Below are positions 36,101-50,134 of a DNA stretch of 64,000 bases, in pieces. Made by a program: the position numbers and the translations under genes. The notes below the pieces were generated by a model that saw only the letters and a program-made list of their open reading frames with translations, had not been told where the DNA came from and searched no databases. Each line of letters begins with the position of its first letter. Position 1 is the stretch's first letter. Origin of the DNA: Colletotrichum lupini (taxonomy: Eukaryota; Ascomycota; Sordariomycetes; Glomerellales; Glomerellaceae); assembly GCF_023278565.1 (NCBI RefSeq), contig NC_064675.1, positions 1,922,001 to 1,986,000 of the forward strand, written 5' to 3'.

Positions 36101-39100
36101 TTTATATAAGGGGGTTATATACTTATTATACAAATATAGGGTTTCTTTTTATACCTATTCGTTCGATATACTTATTAATATATACATAATAACCCCTAGC
36201 TATCTAACTACTACTCGATACTAAGAACCCCGATCGATAAGCTCCTATTATAGCGACTAGCCCGTGCCGTTCTCAATCCTTATAATAGCCTACTTTACGA
36301 AATCTTCTAAACTATAATTAGCTAAATTAAGCGAGTTTAACGGCCTAACTTATCGTCGGCCTCGACTACGTTCGGTCTAATTATAAAAAACTAGCGGGGT
36401 AGAATAAGCGGGTAGAGGGTATTACGTCTAAGCTTATATATTTATAGTATTTTATTAATCCGCCTTGCCCTATTAGCGTTATATATAAGTAAAATAAAAA
36501 AGATATAGCCTATTACTATTTTATTATATAGATCGTATAGGTATAAGTAATATTTATAAGAGACGTAATACTAAGTATTTTACTTAACGCACTTTTATAA
36601 TAGCCTTTATACGCTTCTAAATATACTTTTTAACCCTTAGTAACGTCTAGCGTCGTATTAAGGATAAGAATATTATTAATAATCCTTAAAAACTAACGCT
36701 ATTAATAAACTATTTTTATAGCTAAAGGGTAATAATTACTTTTTTCTCTTTACCTAAGCTAATAAAAGTACTTACTCCGTTATATATAATAAAAAATGTC
36801 GCTCGCGGGCTAAAAAGAGGGAAGGTCTTTATTTTATTATAAGAAGCTATATAAAGGTATATACGTTAAGATTTTAGTTCGGAACTACTTTTATACTAAC
36901 TATTCTTTTTTAATAAACGTTATTAAACTAGCCTCTTATATTTATACAAGCTAGACCTCTTTTTTATATATATATAATTAACTTCTATAATCTACCGGTT
37001 TTATATTATTAAATCTCCTAAAGGCTTTTATATATTTATAATGCCCTTCTCTACTATACCCTCCTCCGCTACTTAAGGGCCCGTGCCCCCAGTAGCTTGT
37101 TATTACTAAAGCCGTTCTTCTCTCGTAACGGCGACTTTATATTACTAATATAGTTTATAAAACTTAACGGCTATTAAAAACTATAGCCTAGACCGGCTTT
37201 TTATAAACTTTTTAATTTATAAAACGGCCCTATATAAATAGTACTAACCCCGCTACTTAAATAGCTAGCCCCGCTATAATATACCCTATATTATAAAATA
37301 AATCGATTTTATTATATACTTTCGTAGTAATCTTTATTTACTATAAAGAATTATAAAAAAATAGTTTATTATTATCTTTTTTAAAAACGTTAATTAGGGC
37401 TATAAGCGACGGGTACTAGGCCTTTAAAGTATTTATTATTACTAAGATTATCGGTTTTTTAAATAAGATAATAATAGCTTCTTAGTACTTAATTCAATTA
37501 ATAGCTCTTTTATTTTTAAAAGACGTTATTAAGGACGAGGTAGGAAAATAACTAGCTCGAACGGTTTCTTTATGATATATCTTAAGCAGGGTATTAACTA
37601 TACTTAGGTCTTAGTTAAGTATAAAATATAGTATAATATTAATTATATATATTTTCCTTCTCTAATTCTTTCCCCTCCCCCTTTTATCCCCCCTCTCCCT
37701 ATTTTAAAATCTTGGTTTAAATATAGTTTTTATTATAAAACTAAAGTCTAACGTAAACGAGTATATAAACTATAAAAAATAAAAAAACTTCGCTTTACTT
37801 ATAATTATCGTTAGCTCTATTATTTTTTATTTAAATTCTACAAAAAGTATTTTCCCCTAGTTATAATATAATAAAGGCTTTTTATAAAGAACTATCAATT
37901 TAAGCCTAAATAACTCCTATTTATAAGTAGCGTTTATATAAATAACTTCGTAAATACTTAAACTATATAATAAATAGATAATATATCTTACTTAAAATGT
38001 AAATATAGCGCTACTTACTCTAGTTATCTTATATTAATTTATAATATAAACGTATATTACTCATTTAATAATATTCTTTATTAAGTACCGTCTCTAAGGG
38101 CTTATTAAAAGCGTATTATTCTTATACTAATTGATATTAAGTCGGGTCTATTTACCTTATTAACGGCTTAAAAACGCGGGACCCCGATACTATAAATACG
38201 TTATTAATAGTTTACTTAGTTACGATACGTTATTTTTTATAATAATAAGGGTTATCCTAGCTTAGTTAAGTATTTTTAGAGCTAGGAGTTTATAACGGGG
38301 AGAGATATTTTATTTTTAATACGAGATAGGATAATAAAAATATTAAAAACCCTTAAAATACTTTACTTTACTTATTTTATTCGAGGTAGTTTATTTAGTA
38401 ATATGATATCTAATTCCTTATTTTTTTACTCTAAGGCCGTTTACCCCTACTTAGTATTACTAAGTATAGTACCTATTTTTATTTTTTTATTAAGCCTAGG
38501 GGTAATAATATTACGTACGTACGTACTAACTAACTAATACTTACTCTTAATAAGAAAGCGACGATATATATAGGCTATTACGGATTTTATAAATATAAGC
38601 TTATATTATAAAAAGGATATAACGTTTAGGTTATTTAACGAGATTAACGCCCTATCCTATACCTATACTAAAGTAATTATAAAGGTTAACTATATTAGGA
38701 CGCTTTTTTAACTTAGGCCCCGATATTTTTTACTTTTTTATTATAGCTTTTTTATATACGTAGTTTAATCTTAGCGTAATAGGACGGGGCCGGCTTAATA
38801 ATAAATAGGGTCTATATAGCGGCTATAAATACGCTAGGCCCGTATTAATACTAAGTAAGCTTAGGCTATTTTTTATTAGCTAGTTTATTAACTATATATA
38901 CCTTAGCTCTAAGTTAACGGTACATATACTTTATTAATAGTTTAGTATAATATACGAGCTAGGGAAAAGGGTAAAATATATTACTTCGTTTTAATAATAA
39001 CTACTTAGGACGCTAGAGTATAGTTCCCTTTTGTAACTAAATAATTAAACGGTCCTAATAAACTAGTAACGAATATAACGGGTACGCTCGAGGTCGGGCT

Positions 39101-42030
39101 CTATATCCTAAAGTATAATTACGGTATAATACCGCTAGCGCGTTATATTATATTAAAAATAAAAGCGTTACCGTAATAATATAAAACCTACTTATAGTTT
39201 ATATACTAGTTTTTTATTGTTATAAATAATCGCCCGTTATTTTAAATACCCTCGATCTTTTTTACTTAAACTAATATTATATTTCCCTTTTAGTAATAGC
39301 CTCGGCGACTTAGCTAATTATAATATTTATAATAAATATAATAAAATCCGGTTTAGTATTATAAAATTAACTTAATAATATAAGTAGTCCGGGCTTTATA
39401 ATAGCGCAGAGGGCCTTCTTATAAAATCTAAAGCTAATAAGAAATAGACTGCTTAAAGCTATAAGTAGACTAAGCGTTAATAAGTCTAAATAATTCTACT
39501 ACTCTGCAGAACTGTAACTAGGACGAGGTATAAACTATAGTATATATAACTATTTAAAAACTTTAACCTAACGTAAAGTAAATAAAAGGCTAATATATTT
39601 AGCCCCCCGTCTTTAATAAGGGTTTTATAATAAGTTATTAATTAGCTAAATTATACTATTATAGCAATTAATACCGCTACTAATAATATAAAAAAGAAAA
39701 ACGCAAAGTAGTTTAAAATAAGTAAATAGTTATAAGTAGATCTATTCTATTTTCTTAGTATAGGGGACTAATATAATATAAAGGGTAAATAATATGAATT
39801 AAAAAATAAACGGTTTTATTATAATAATAGAGGCTACTACTACCCTAATAACGCCCTAAGATAGAATTATAAGATCGAGTTAACGATCGTAATGATAATA
39901 CGTATTTAGCTTTAAGTATTTTAGTTTATATATATTAAACTAAGATACGGCGTCTTTATATAAATATTAGGCTAGGTATATACCCGCCTCTAAATAAATC
40001 GTCCGGTTTCTTTACCTAATTAATTAGCATATTAAATTTAATAAGGTCGGGTATTATAATATAAGCAATATCTTTTTTTTCCCCCTCGTACTCTCTTATA
40101 ACCTACTTTTTTTATAATTTACGTATATAAGATATAAATAAGATATTACCGACGACGTTTCCTAACTATATAGGGGTCTAGGATTTATAAATAATAAGGT
40201 TCTGCGCTATTACTATACTATTAAGTTAAAGTAGGGGCGTAAGCGCCCTTTATAAAGTCTTTATTAGCTTATAATAATAAAAAAAGAAATAAATCCGTAA
40301 ACGAAGGTCCGCTTAGATCTTTTAGTACTTTATAATCTTAGTAAGGACCCTAGTTTAGCTATTAAACTAGAGAAAAGTATAGGGCTGTGGCTAGTTATTT
40401 CTAAATATTTATTAAAAAAAATAAAATATCCGTTCTTTAAGGACTGGGCTAGGAACGTATTTTTTTTAGATATAATAACTAATTAGTATATATAGCTAAG
40501 GATAGTTAATAATATAAGAGTTAATACTATATTAAAATATAAATATTTTAAAGAGGTAGGTATCTTTAAAAAGTAAGTATTATATAGTAATATTTAGGGT
40601 ATTATATATATTAAGTATTATATACCGTTCTCTTATAATTATAATAACGCTATTTTAACAGTATAATAAACGGCCCTAACCTAGAGAATAGAATACTTAT
40701 ACTAAAGATTGCTTAAAATCCCTAGTATATTCGCTCCCTATTTAAAACCGGGTTTAAGCCTTAGGAAATAAACGGCTTATAAATATTTTAATACCTAGTT
40801 TTAAATAAATACACTTATATAGGGAAGCCCCGCTTATTCTATTATACCGGCTCATTAATAATATATAGTTATAAAGTTTATTAGTTCGTTAACTTTATAA
40901 AGTATCATTAGGGATAACTAAAGTATACATAGTACTAGCTTCGTACGCTATGCTTAAATAATTAACTTATTTATTAATTAAACTATTTTATAATTCGTAA
41001 ACCGCGGCTTTATTAAAAGTTAACGTCCTTATTTTAAAAAATAATTACTTATCGCTCTATACTCTTATAATACTCTATTTTATAATTTTAGCTTATTTTT
41101 AACTATCTAAGGGATAGCGTAACCTATACCGCATAATTATCTAAAATAATAACTATTATTAAAAACCTATTAAAATACTTAAATTATAATAAATACTAGT
41201 TAAGTCGTTTACTACCCTCGCGGAGTACTTTTTAATAATAACTAAAACTACTAGTATATAATAATAAACTTCGATCCGTTCTAAGAAGTAAATAGTCGTT
41301 ATTAATAAGAATTTAATTATGCCTAATTATAGTATAGTATTCTCTTCCCTTTACGGAATCCCGTACTAGCTAATATAAAATTATATTATTTTAATAATCT
41401 TAAACCTTACTAATTTAAAACCTTGCTAATTTAGAAGCTCGCTAATCCTAAACCTCGTTAATCTAAGCTCTCGCATTCGATACTAGCTCGTTATAACTAA
41501 GCTGCGCGTATTAATAATATCTCAAGCTTCTAATCTTCCTTTTTAAGATACGTATAATAATATATAGAGTATTAACTATATTATAGAGGAGAATAATAAG
41601 CTAAAATATAGTTATAGTATAAAGAAGCTATAAACGCAAAGTGTATATAGTAAAAAGATATTTAAATAAAGGGAGGTTATTTTTAATAAAAGTACTAGAC
41701 TTAGAAATAAGCTTAGTAAGAATAGTTATAGAAATAGTAAGCGTAATTAAAAAAATAGTAAAACGGGCCCGTTAAGAAGTATAATAACTAGAACGACGAA
41801 GCTATTAAGTATATTTAGGATATAATTAGAATATACTATTCTAACCTCTAAGAATATAGAACGTACCCTAGACTTATAGTACTATATAATAATAGTTAAT
41901 AGAACTTAGTAAATCTATTTCTTAACTATTTAAACTAGTTTTTAAGTATTATATATATAGGTACTATAGGGTATCGTTCTTAGCCTAGAGGCGGCTCGGC
42001 CTAGGCTATAATAAGTAGTCGAGACTATAA
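36100..42030. repeat. RIP-degraded AT-rich block, centre
   Basis: This is heavily RIP-mutated DNA on the same criteria as the left block. No open frame and no recognisable domain was found on either strand. It is presumably transposon-derived. Confidence 0.75.
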
Positions 42031-42185
42031 GGGGGGGGGGGGGGGGTTTTTATTTTATTTTTATATATATAATTATTTTTATATGATTATAGAATATATT
42101 GATGGTTTCGTTACTGAGGCGGCCGGGGGGGGTGGCGGATTTAAAAATGAGATGGGGGAGTGAGTGGGGGGGGGGGGGGGGGGGG
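42031..42185. repeat. Two poly-G tracts flanking a non-RIP patch
   Basis: A run of 16 G at 42031-42046 and a run of 20 G at 42166-42185 bracket about 120 bases that include a further G8 and GGGGG. The patch keeps TpG dinucleotides and lacks the RIP signature, unlike both flanks. It could form a G-quadruplex, be a very recent insertion, or be an assembly artefact, since poly-G runs arise in two-colour sequencing chemistry and in gap filling. Confidence 0.8.
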
Positions 42186-42229
42186 TTATTTATAATTCAT
42201 TAATATAGGGCTAGGGCGGATCGAACTTT

Positions 42230-45200
42230 AGTAAGCCATATCCTACCGGATTTATATTAAACTTAGGACTAGATCGGGCTCTAAATTAGAAACTACTTTA
42301 AATAGGGTAATAGGGAATAAAAGCGAAGTAATAGTTCTAGAATAGTACTTAAAAGCTATTTTTAACTATTATAATACTAAAAGAAATTATCTTATTAAGC
42401 TAGGTAAAAATATAAATATTAATAGATCTAAAGACCGCTTTATACTAGTTTTTAATTTAATAATACGAACGCTACTACGTTACTATCTTAAAAAGACTTT
42501 ACTAAAGCCTCGGTAAACTTAGTAATATAAACGTTCCCCAAGAAGTAATACTAAATCAGAGCAATAATAATTAGTAGTTTATTATTAAAAACTAAAGTTA
42601 AAGCCCGAAAGAAAAGGGTAAGAAATAAGGTCCGAAAGTCTATTATTAATATATAGGGTAAGGCGCTTCGATTAGGTAAATTTATTAATATATTTTCGGC
42701 TATTATTTATTATAACTTAACGTATCGGTAGCTAAACGGGGCTATTTATATATTAAAAAGCTAAGACGTCCCTAATATAAATATATTTATAAATAGTAGT
42801 AAAAAGCTACCCTTAAAAATAATAAGTAAACGCTAACGCGTAACCGTACTAGTTTACTTAGATTTTAAATAAATCGCTTAATAATAATTAATAATACGGC
42901 CCATAGCGCGCGCAAACGTACTATTACCCCCTATAGGACGTAAAGATAAGTAACGCCTCTATTTATAAAAAAGTAGTAACGGGAATTAATAATATTAGTC
43001 TTTACGCCGCTATAGAAATAAACGCCCCCTAAAATAATAATAACGACGGTAATAGCGCTCGTTATACTAATACTTTACTAATTAATTATAATAAGAATCT
43101 ATAAGTAACTAAAGATATTAGTATTAAGAAATAGCTTTACTAACGTTTATTTAATAATCCGGCCCTATAAAGTACGAACGGACGCGTTATAAAATAAAAA
43201 GTACTTATTAATACTATTATTAATAGCGCTAGGGAGGTTAATATATTAGGGGATATATAGGATATTAATATATATAACTTTTTTAATAGCGTAGTTAAAA
43301 ATAAACTATAGAACGGGTAGTCCGGTAATAGTTTAGAATAAGAGATAATAAATTTATAATATATAGTAATACCGACCCTATAGCTAATATACCTAGGCTT
43401 ATTTAGATTATAAAAAATAAAACTATAATAAGTTTTATAATAAATATCTTTATATATATAGCTCGCCTCCTGCTTATAATAGCTACTACCGTATTAAGTA
43501 CTTTATTAAAATAAATAAAGAGGTTCGTTATAGTAAGATTATAAGTAATAAGACTTATCCTTATTATTTATTAGTACTTATTAAGCACTATATTAAATAG
43601 ATCTTTATTATTAAAAAGTAGGCCTTATACCGGGACTATAGTATTATAATAATATTTCTTAAATATAATCTCTCTCGTATTAAGGGGCGATTAAATAGGT
43701 TTATGAGTATATAAATATGCCTTAAAGAAGGCTTTCAAAAAAGGTATTACCGAAGCGACCTAGATGTGGCTATTAAAAATTAAATAGTATTTATTTTAAA
43801 GTTAAGCTTTTTAAGTTACTATTAGGCACTATAAAGTAGCGCGCTTTAACTAATTATTTAAAATAGTACCGCCTTTTTATACCCCGTTTTAAATTAGGGC
43901 TACGGACGACGATTTATATATAACGCCAGTAACCCGCTCCTTACTTAGTATATTTCGGTAGCTTAGTAGCCCCTAGTGCCTTTAAATAGCCTATTATATT
44001 AATATATATAAAGTAGTAATATAAATTATGCCCAATCTTAATTATACCCGCGTTTTTAAAGTCGTTAGTTAGAATAAGCTCGGTCTCCCTATTATAGCAT
44101 ATATAATAAAGCTATTTAATTATTAATCTAAATATATTAAGAATTAATAAATAGAAATTTATTACGTATTAAATTTTCTAATAATAGATACTAGTATAAA
44201 TAACGCGGGGTCTACTTACGGGCTTACATATTTTATAAATACGTAAGTTTTATAGTTTAAGTACGGCTATTATCGCTAGCTAGTCTTAACTACGATTACT
44301 TATACCTACGTTTTCTAAATAAATATTCCTCGCGGGCAGAGAGACTAGCGAAACGTATTATCTTACTTAGTAACGCCTATAGCTACTTCCGTTCGCTATA
44401 TCGGGCTCTAAACTCCTTCTACTATATTCGTAAATATATATATATAATTATTATTATTAAATATAGTAGTATATATATATAAGGAGCATTCTAAGAAGCT
44501 CTAGTATTTTTAACGTAGGGGATATACCTAGATAGTTTATAAACGCCCTTAATAAGGTTAAGTATAGCCCTACTACGAGCCAGAATCGGGCTTAAAGCAT
44601 AACTATTTATTATTTAAAAGTAGTTAGGAATCGAAGTTAGTAGAGCGGGCGGGTATACTTATTAAAAAAACTACGGTATTTTATTTAATAGTTTATTAGT
44701 AAGAAACCGGCTTAACGATTATAATTAATTATCCTGAGCCTTTAGGTCCGCGTTAGTCCCTTAGATTTAGTTATATATTTTTAAATATACTATAAAATTA
44801 TATAATATAAGTATAATATAGCTACGACCGTATTTAGATTTTAATATTAAATTTATTTCGTAGCTTTTTTAAATCCGCTTACTTATTAAAGCGAGCTCGT
44901 ACTAACCGCTATATTTATAATCCTTACTTATACTATTTCTATTATTAAAGATATTTTTAAAAGCTTTTTAAATTTATTAATATTTATTAAGCTATGAAGC
45001 GTAGCGTAAATAGCTAGTTCTTATTAGTACTACGAGGATAGAAGGGATAAACTAGCGAGCTATATTATATAGCCTTTATTTATATTACCCTTAGCCCTTT
45101 TTAATACCTTAGTAACTAGCTATACTAATCTAGCTAGTATTTAATATATAGTAAATCTAAATTTTATTATAACTATATAAGTGTCTCGATATAAGCTTAA

Positions 45201-45700
45201 TATAATATTTATAAGCTACTACCTAACTAATAATACGCACTTTTAGTCGTTTATAACCGAAATTCTTTATTATTAATAGCGCTATAGGGCTATATATATA
45301 CGAGAATAGCTTTAAAGGGGGTTTTTACTTATTATATAAGAACTTATAATAATAGCTATTACGATAAGATAGTATTATTATAAATAGGAACTAAATATAA
45401 GAGCTTCGAAGGTATAATTATATATTAAAAATAGCGAGTATTATCTATTTCTAATTATAAAAGAAATTTATAAGCTACTAGAGCTTAACTAAGTAACTAC
45501 TTAATATTTAATAAGTAATATTTACCGTCCTAGGTACTCGCGCGCTATTATACTTTGTTATATATAGTTATATTTCTATATTAGCTTTATTATTAATAAG
45601 GATAGGTTCTTAAGTAATACTACGAGGAGGTTATAGAGTCCGAATTTCGCTACTTATATTACTCGAGGAAAAGTATCTTAATAACATTATTAAAATAGTT
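42230..45700. repeat. Repeat family A/B, long copy
   Basis: Both ends match the short copy at 22290-23240 in the same orientation, but the middle is about 2.5 kb longer. No encoded protein was recognised in the RIP-mutated interior. The element class is unknown. Confidence 0.5.
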
Positions 45701-45727
45701 ATTAATAAAAAATAAAAAGAATATAAA

Positions 45728-45975
45728 ACCGATACCCGGTAACGTTAAGAATATATATTTAATAAGATATAAAGGAGATATAGAACCGATGCTTAGTAAT
45801 ATTAAGAACGATTATTAACGGGATATAAAAAAGATATAGAATATAGAACCGCTACTTAGTAATATTAAAATAATTATTAACGGGATATAAAAGAAATATA
45901 AAGAAACCGTTACTTAGTATTATTAGAAGTTTATTAATAATACCGCTATATAGTAATATTAATATACGGTTAATA
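45728..45975. repeat. Minisatellite, period about 58-63 bases
   Basis: Units begin with an 'accg.tac..agtaa..tta' motif at 45728, 45785, 45848 and 45906, with a partial unit at 45942. Spacings are 57, 63, 58 and 36 bases. Most units also contain 'tattaacgggatataaaa.a'. Units differ by transitions consistent with RIP acting on a tandem array. It lies at the right end of the A/B repeat. Confidence 0.7.
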
Positions 45976-45979
45976 ATAT

Positions 45980-48900
45980 CTTAGTAATAGGGTAGAGCTA
46001 AAAACCTAACTTATTAAGAAAACTCCTAAATTTAATTAAAAAAAGACCTCCTTACTTATTTTTATATCGACCTCGTCTTATTTATTCTAAGTTTATAATT
46101 TAAAATAACGGAGGTTTATTTATTATATAATAATATTAAGGCCCTACTATTTACTTTTTAAGAAAATAAATATTTCTATTTCTTAGATAATTACTTAGTA
46201 AGCGTTATAATAAGGGTTAATAAAAAATATTATACTTATAGTTTTTAAATAAGTAAACGGCTAGTAATTAGCTTTTAATAACTAGGGTCTAAACTAAATC
46301 TAAACTAAATAATAAAAATATAAAGTAACTAAGGTACCGGATTTAGATTCATAAATAGAGACTAAAGGCTAAAAGTTAATAAAAAATATAAAACATAAAA
46401 GAGGCTTAGTAAATAGCTTTTAGCCCGGGGTGGGGTATATACTAAAAATCTATACTTTTCTTAAGTAGGGCCCGATCTAGTGCCTATATTTAGCGGGACT
46501 ATTTAATAAAGCATTTTTTAAATATAACTATCTACCCTACTTTTTTAACTAGCTACCCTAACTTTTAACGTTTAGAACGACTATATTAATAAAACTAACG
46601 ACCTTTGCTTAGTTTTTTAAGTATTAACTAAGGTCGCTTATAGCGCTTTACCCTAACTACCGTTATATTAAGTCGCCGTCCTTATTTTAGATTTACTATC
46701 CACAAACTAGTTAGCTTATAAACTTCTTATTTTAAAACTAAAAAGAGTATACTTAAAAATAAAAAAGGGCCTTATAATAGTATTTAAAAAAGTAGATTTA
46801 ATATAATAGCGGGTATATTTCTAACTTATTACGTGCCTTAAGTTTATATATATAATCTTAATTAGTAACTTATTAACTAGCTTTTAGTACGTAACTATAA
46901 AAACGGTATTAGCTATAATAGTATTAGCTCGAATAGTATTATAAGAGTAGTCGTAAGACTAGGTAAGCTAGTATCCTAGCTTAGCGTAGTATAAATAAGC
47001 ATCAAATTTTATATTATATACTATAGGAAATAGTTAAGATACGTCTATCCGAAGACCTCTTAATAAGAGGGGCCCCAGAACGTAATATAATATATAGTAC
47101 CGTCTAATACTAGACTACGTTTAATTATATAATATAAGGGATATTATATTCCTATTTAGGTCTTAGGTCTTTTATCCTTAATTAACTAAGGAAGCTTATA
47201 ATATAAAATATACTATATAAACGATAATAAAAAACCTATTCTCAATTCTACTAACTCTTAATAATAGCGTTATACGTTCTATTTTTATGAATATATTATA
47301 AAAAGTATATTAGCTACTATTATTATAAATAAAACGGTCGTATTCTTATATAATAAATTATCCTTATTTAATAACTAAGTACATAGAGCTTACTACCGCT
47401 ATACTCTCTTTTTATAACTACTACGTATTAAAGCTATATTATTAAATACTTATAATAAAAAAAACATAGCTTAATCGGTAATAATACGGCCCTCTCTTTC
47501 CTAATTAATTAATAATAATATTATTCGCTATATATTCGTAACTATTTTAAAGATTTTTAATTATAAAGCGAGTTCTTACTCGGGGCCTATATAACCTCGA
47601 ATAATATACTTTATAACGGCTCGTAGCTAATCCGCGGCTAGCTATAGAAGCTTATAATAATATTTAATAAATCTTATAATATTTATAGTTAGCGTTATAA
47701 GTTAAAGTACTAGGGTAAATACTAGTTATAGTAAAGAAATAAGAAAAGAATAAAAATAATATATATATTACGGCCTATACTATTTTTTATAGTTTTTAGA
47801 TTAGTTTTAAAATATATATATAAGTTATATCGTACAGTAAAAGTAAGCTATAACTATAAGTAAATCGAAATAAAATAGAAATAGGATCCTATAATTACTT
47901 TTCGCCCGTATTTAAAAATAGAGCTAATAGTTACTCTATACTTAGTATAGCCGCTACTTCGATTTAGATATAGGGAGGTATATAAGCTAATAAGCTGAAA
48001 TTAACTTTATCAACTAACGTGATAAAAACCGTTTTATAACGTATACTATACCCTCCTCGCTTAAATAATAAAACTATAATAATTAACGAAGGCTAAATAA
48101 TAAGTAACTAATATAAAAAGTAGGTTTATTTTATAAAATATAAAAATACTTAAAATAACCGCTACTAAACTTAGAATTAAGTTATCTTTTTAAGTTTCCT
48201 TTCATACGTATTTTTATTATTAAGCTAGTCCCTAGCTATATTATACTTTTTTTATTAATATTATTTCGAATATTAACTCCTTTATTATAAACTTTAATAC
48301 GTCGCTTTTAGTTAACGAAGTTTAGGATACGAAAAAGGATAGTTATTACGAACTATTAGTTATAAATATCCCGCTATATTATAAACGAGCTAAGGCTTTT
48401 TATTTAAACTAAAGTATATATTATTAATACGTATATTATTTAACCGAACTCCGTTATATTAATATTACCTAGGCCTTATAGTTAATAATATTACTAAGCT
48501 AACCCTAAGATTTTAAAACTTCTATTTTAATCGTACGCTCTTTTTTATATTTATTATATATTAATTATATTAAACTACTACTTACTAACTATTTCTTTTT
48601 AAAATATAATAGCTTTCGTTATTATAACGATTTACCTTAACTTATATATTAAAACGATTATTAAATTCTTACGTAAGTAACCTAACTTTATAGCTACTTT
48701 TAAAGAACTTTTTACTTTTAAAGCTTATAGAGAATTTATATTAATAAAGGTTAGCTATAGCCTTAACGCCCGTAATTTAAAAACGATTATAATAATAAAA
48801 GCCGACGGGTTTTTTATTTTAAATACGCTAAATATAAGCGTAGCTAAAGCTATATTATTATTCTTATTACTAATTAATATAGCCCGTATTATTATTATTT

Positions 48901-49635
48901 TTACTTAGCTTATTATAAATAGTAATAACTAAGGGGTAAAGCCTTTTATTATACGGATTAATAATATAAAAAGTATATATAACGGCGTTATATTATATAT
49001 ACTCCCTATATAGGCTAGGACTAAACTACTAAACTATTTTATTACGAGGTTTTATAATATAAGGCTTTAGCTTAAAGCGCTTCTAAAATCGGTATCGCGA
49101 GGTAATAACGAATAAAAAGAGTTTTTTATTTATATCTAAAGGGTATTCGTTAGTACGCTCTTATTCTCTATTATAGAGGTATTTACTATCCGAGTTACGG
49201 GCTATATTACCGCCCTATATAGCTAGCGTTATATAGTTAAAAATAGGAATAGACTACTTATTATATAGTTTAGTATATAGTAGAGACCGATCTTAAGGGA
49301 AGTTTTATATATATATACTAAGTAGAGCGTTAATAAGTTTATTAATTATAATTATAATATAAATATTTACTAAGGGATCGCTACCGTTTTTAAAGTCTTA
49401 GTTATATAATCGTTTCATTTATTTTATAAGCTAGCGGAGCGATATAGTTAGTAAGGCTTATATATATATAATTAAATAACTAAACTTATATTAACTTTTT
49501 AAAAAAACTCCGTAGCCGAGGGTAATACTCTCGTTATAAGTATTTATAAGTTTTTTTTATATATGAGCTTAGATATAGGTCCTAATACCTTATAAATCTC
49601 ACTTTAAAACTCTTTATAAATAGATATAGCCTTTT
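45980..49635. repeat. RIP-degraded AT-rich block
   Basis: No recognisable gene or domain is visible. The right part, from about 48.1 kb, may include further coding sequence of the relic that becomes readable at 49.64 kb, but frames there are too broken to follow. Confidence 0.65.
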
Positions 49636-49636
49636 A

Positions 49637-50134
49637 TAACTAACTAATTTAATAAGATCTCTTATTATATATAAAGCTAGGATAATTAAAGAGGTTATAA
49701 AAAATAAAAACCTTATACTTAGTAACTTTAATAACTTAAGGGGTACGACTTATAATAATAGCGTTCTCTTTTAATATAAAATAATAATAAAAGCTATTAA
49801 ATAGCGTATAGCCTACGAGGTAGCCCGGGCGTAAAGTAATATTATACCTAAGGTACTTAACGTATTTAAAAAGTCTTATATTTAAAAAGATCTATTTTAA
49901 TTTATTAAATATAACTACGGTACTCAATTTACGTTACGGGACGATAAGAATAGGGTATACTCTAACTTATTACCCCTCTTACCTATATTAATAAAAAGGG
50001 CTAATACTAAAGATTATATTATAATATTATTAATTAAAAAGGGAGATATAGAAGACTTTATTAAGACCCTACCGGCTTTTAAAGCTCGTACGGACGACGT
50101 AATAATAGAGCGGGCCCTAAAGTCTAGACTTTAA
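49637..50134 (+). pseudogene. C-terminal part of an unidentified gene relic
   Basis: One plus-strand frame of about 165 codons is interrupted only by TAA or TAG, each explainable as a mutated Gln codon, and ends at TAA 50132-50134. It reads as ordinary protein, for example 'YNYGTQFTLRDDKNRVYSNL' and 'KGDIEDFIKTLPAFKARTDD'. The last 90 codons before the end carry no stop at all, which is unusual in this block. I do not recognise the family. The 5' part lies upstream, in more damaged DNA. Confidence 0.45.

Noticed and set aside
42031..42185. Telomeric or subtelomeric repeat
   Set aside because: The tracts are pure G runs, not TTAGGG units, and lie inside the block with RIP DNA on both sides.
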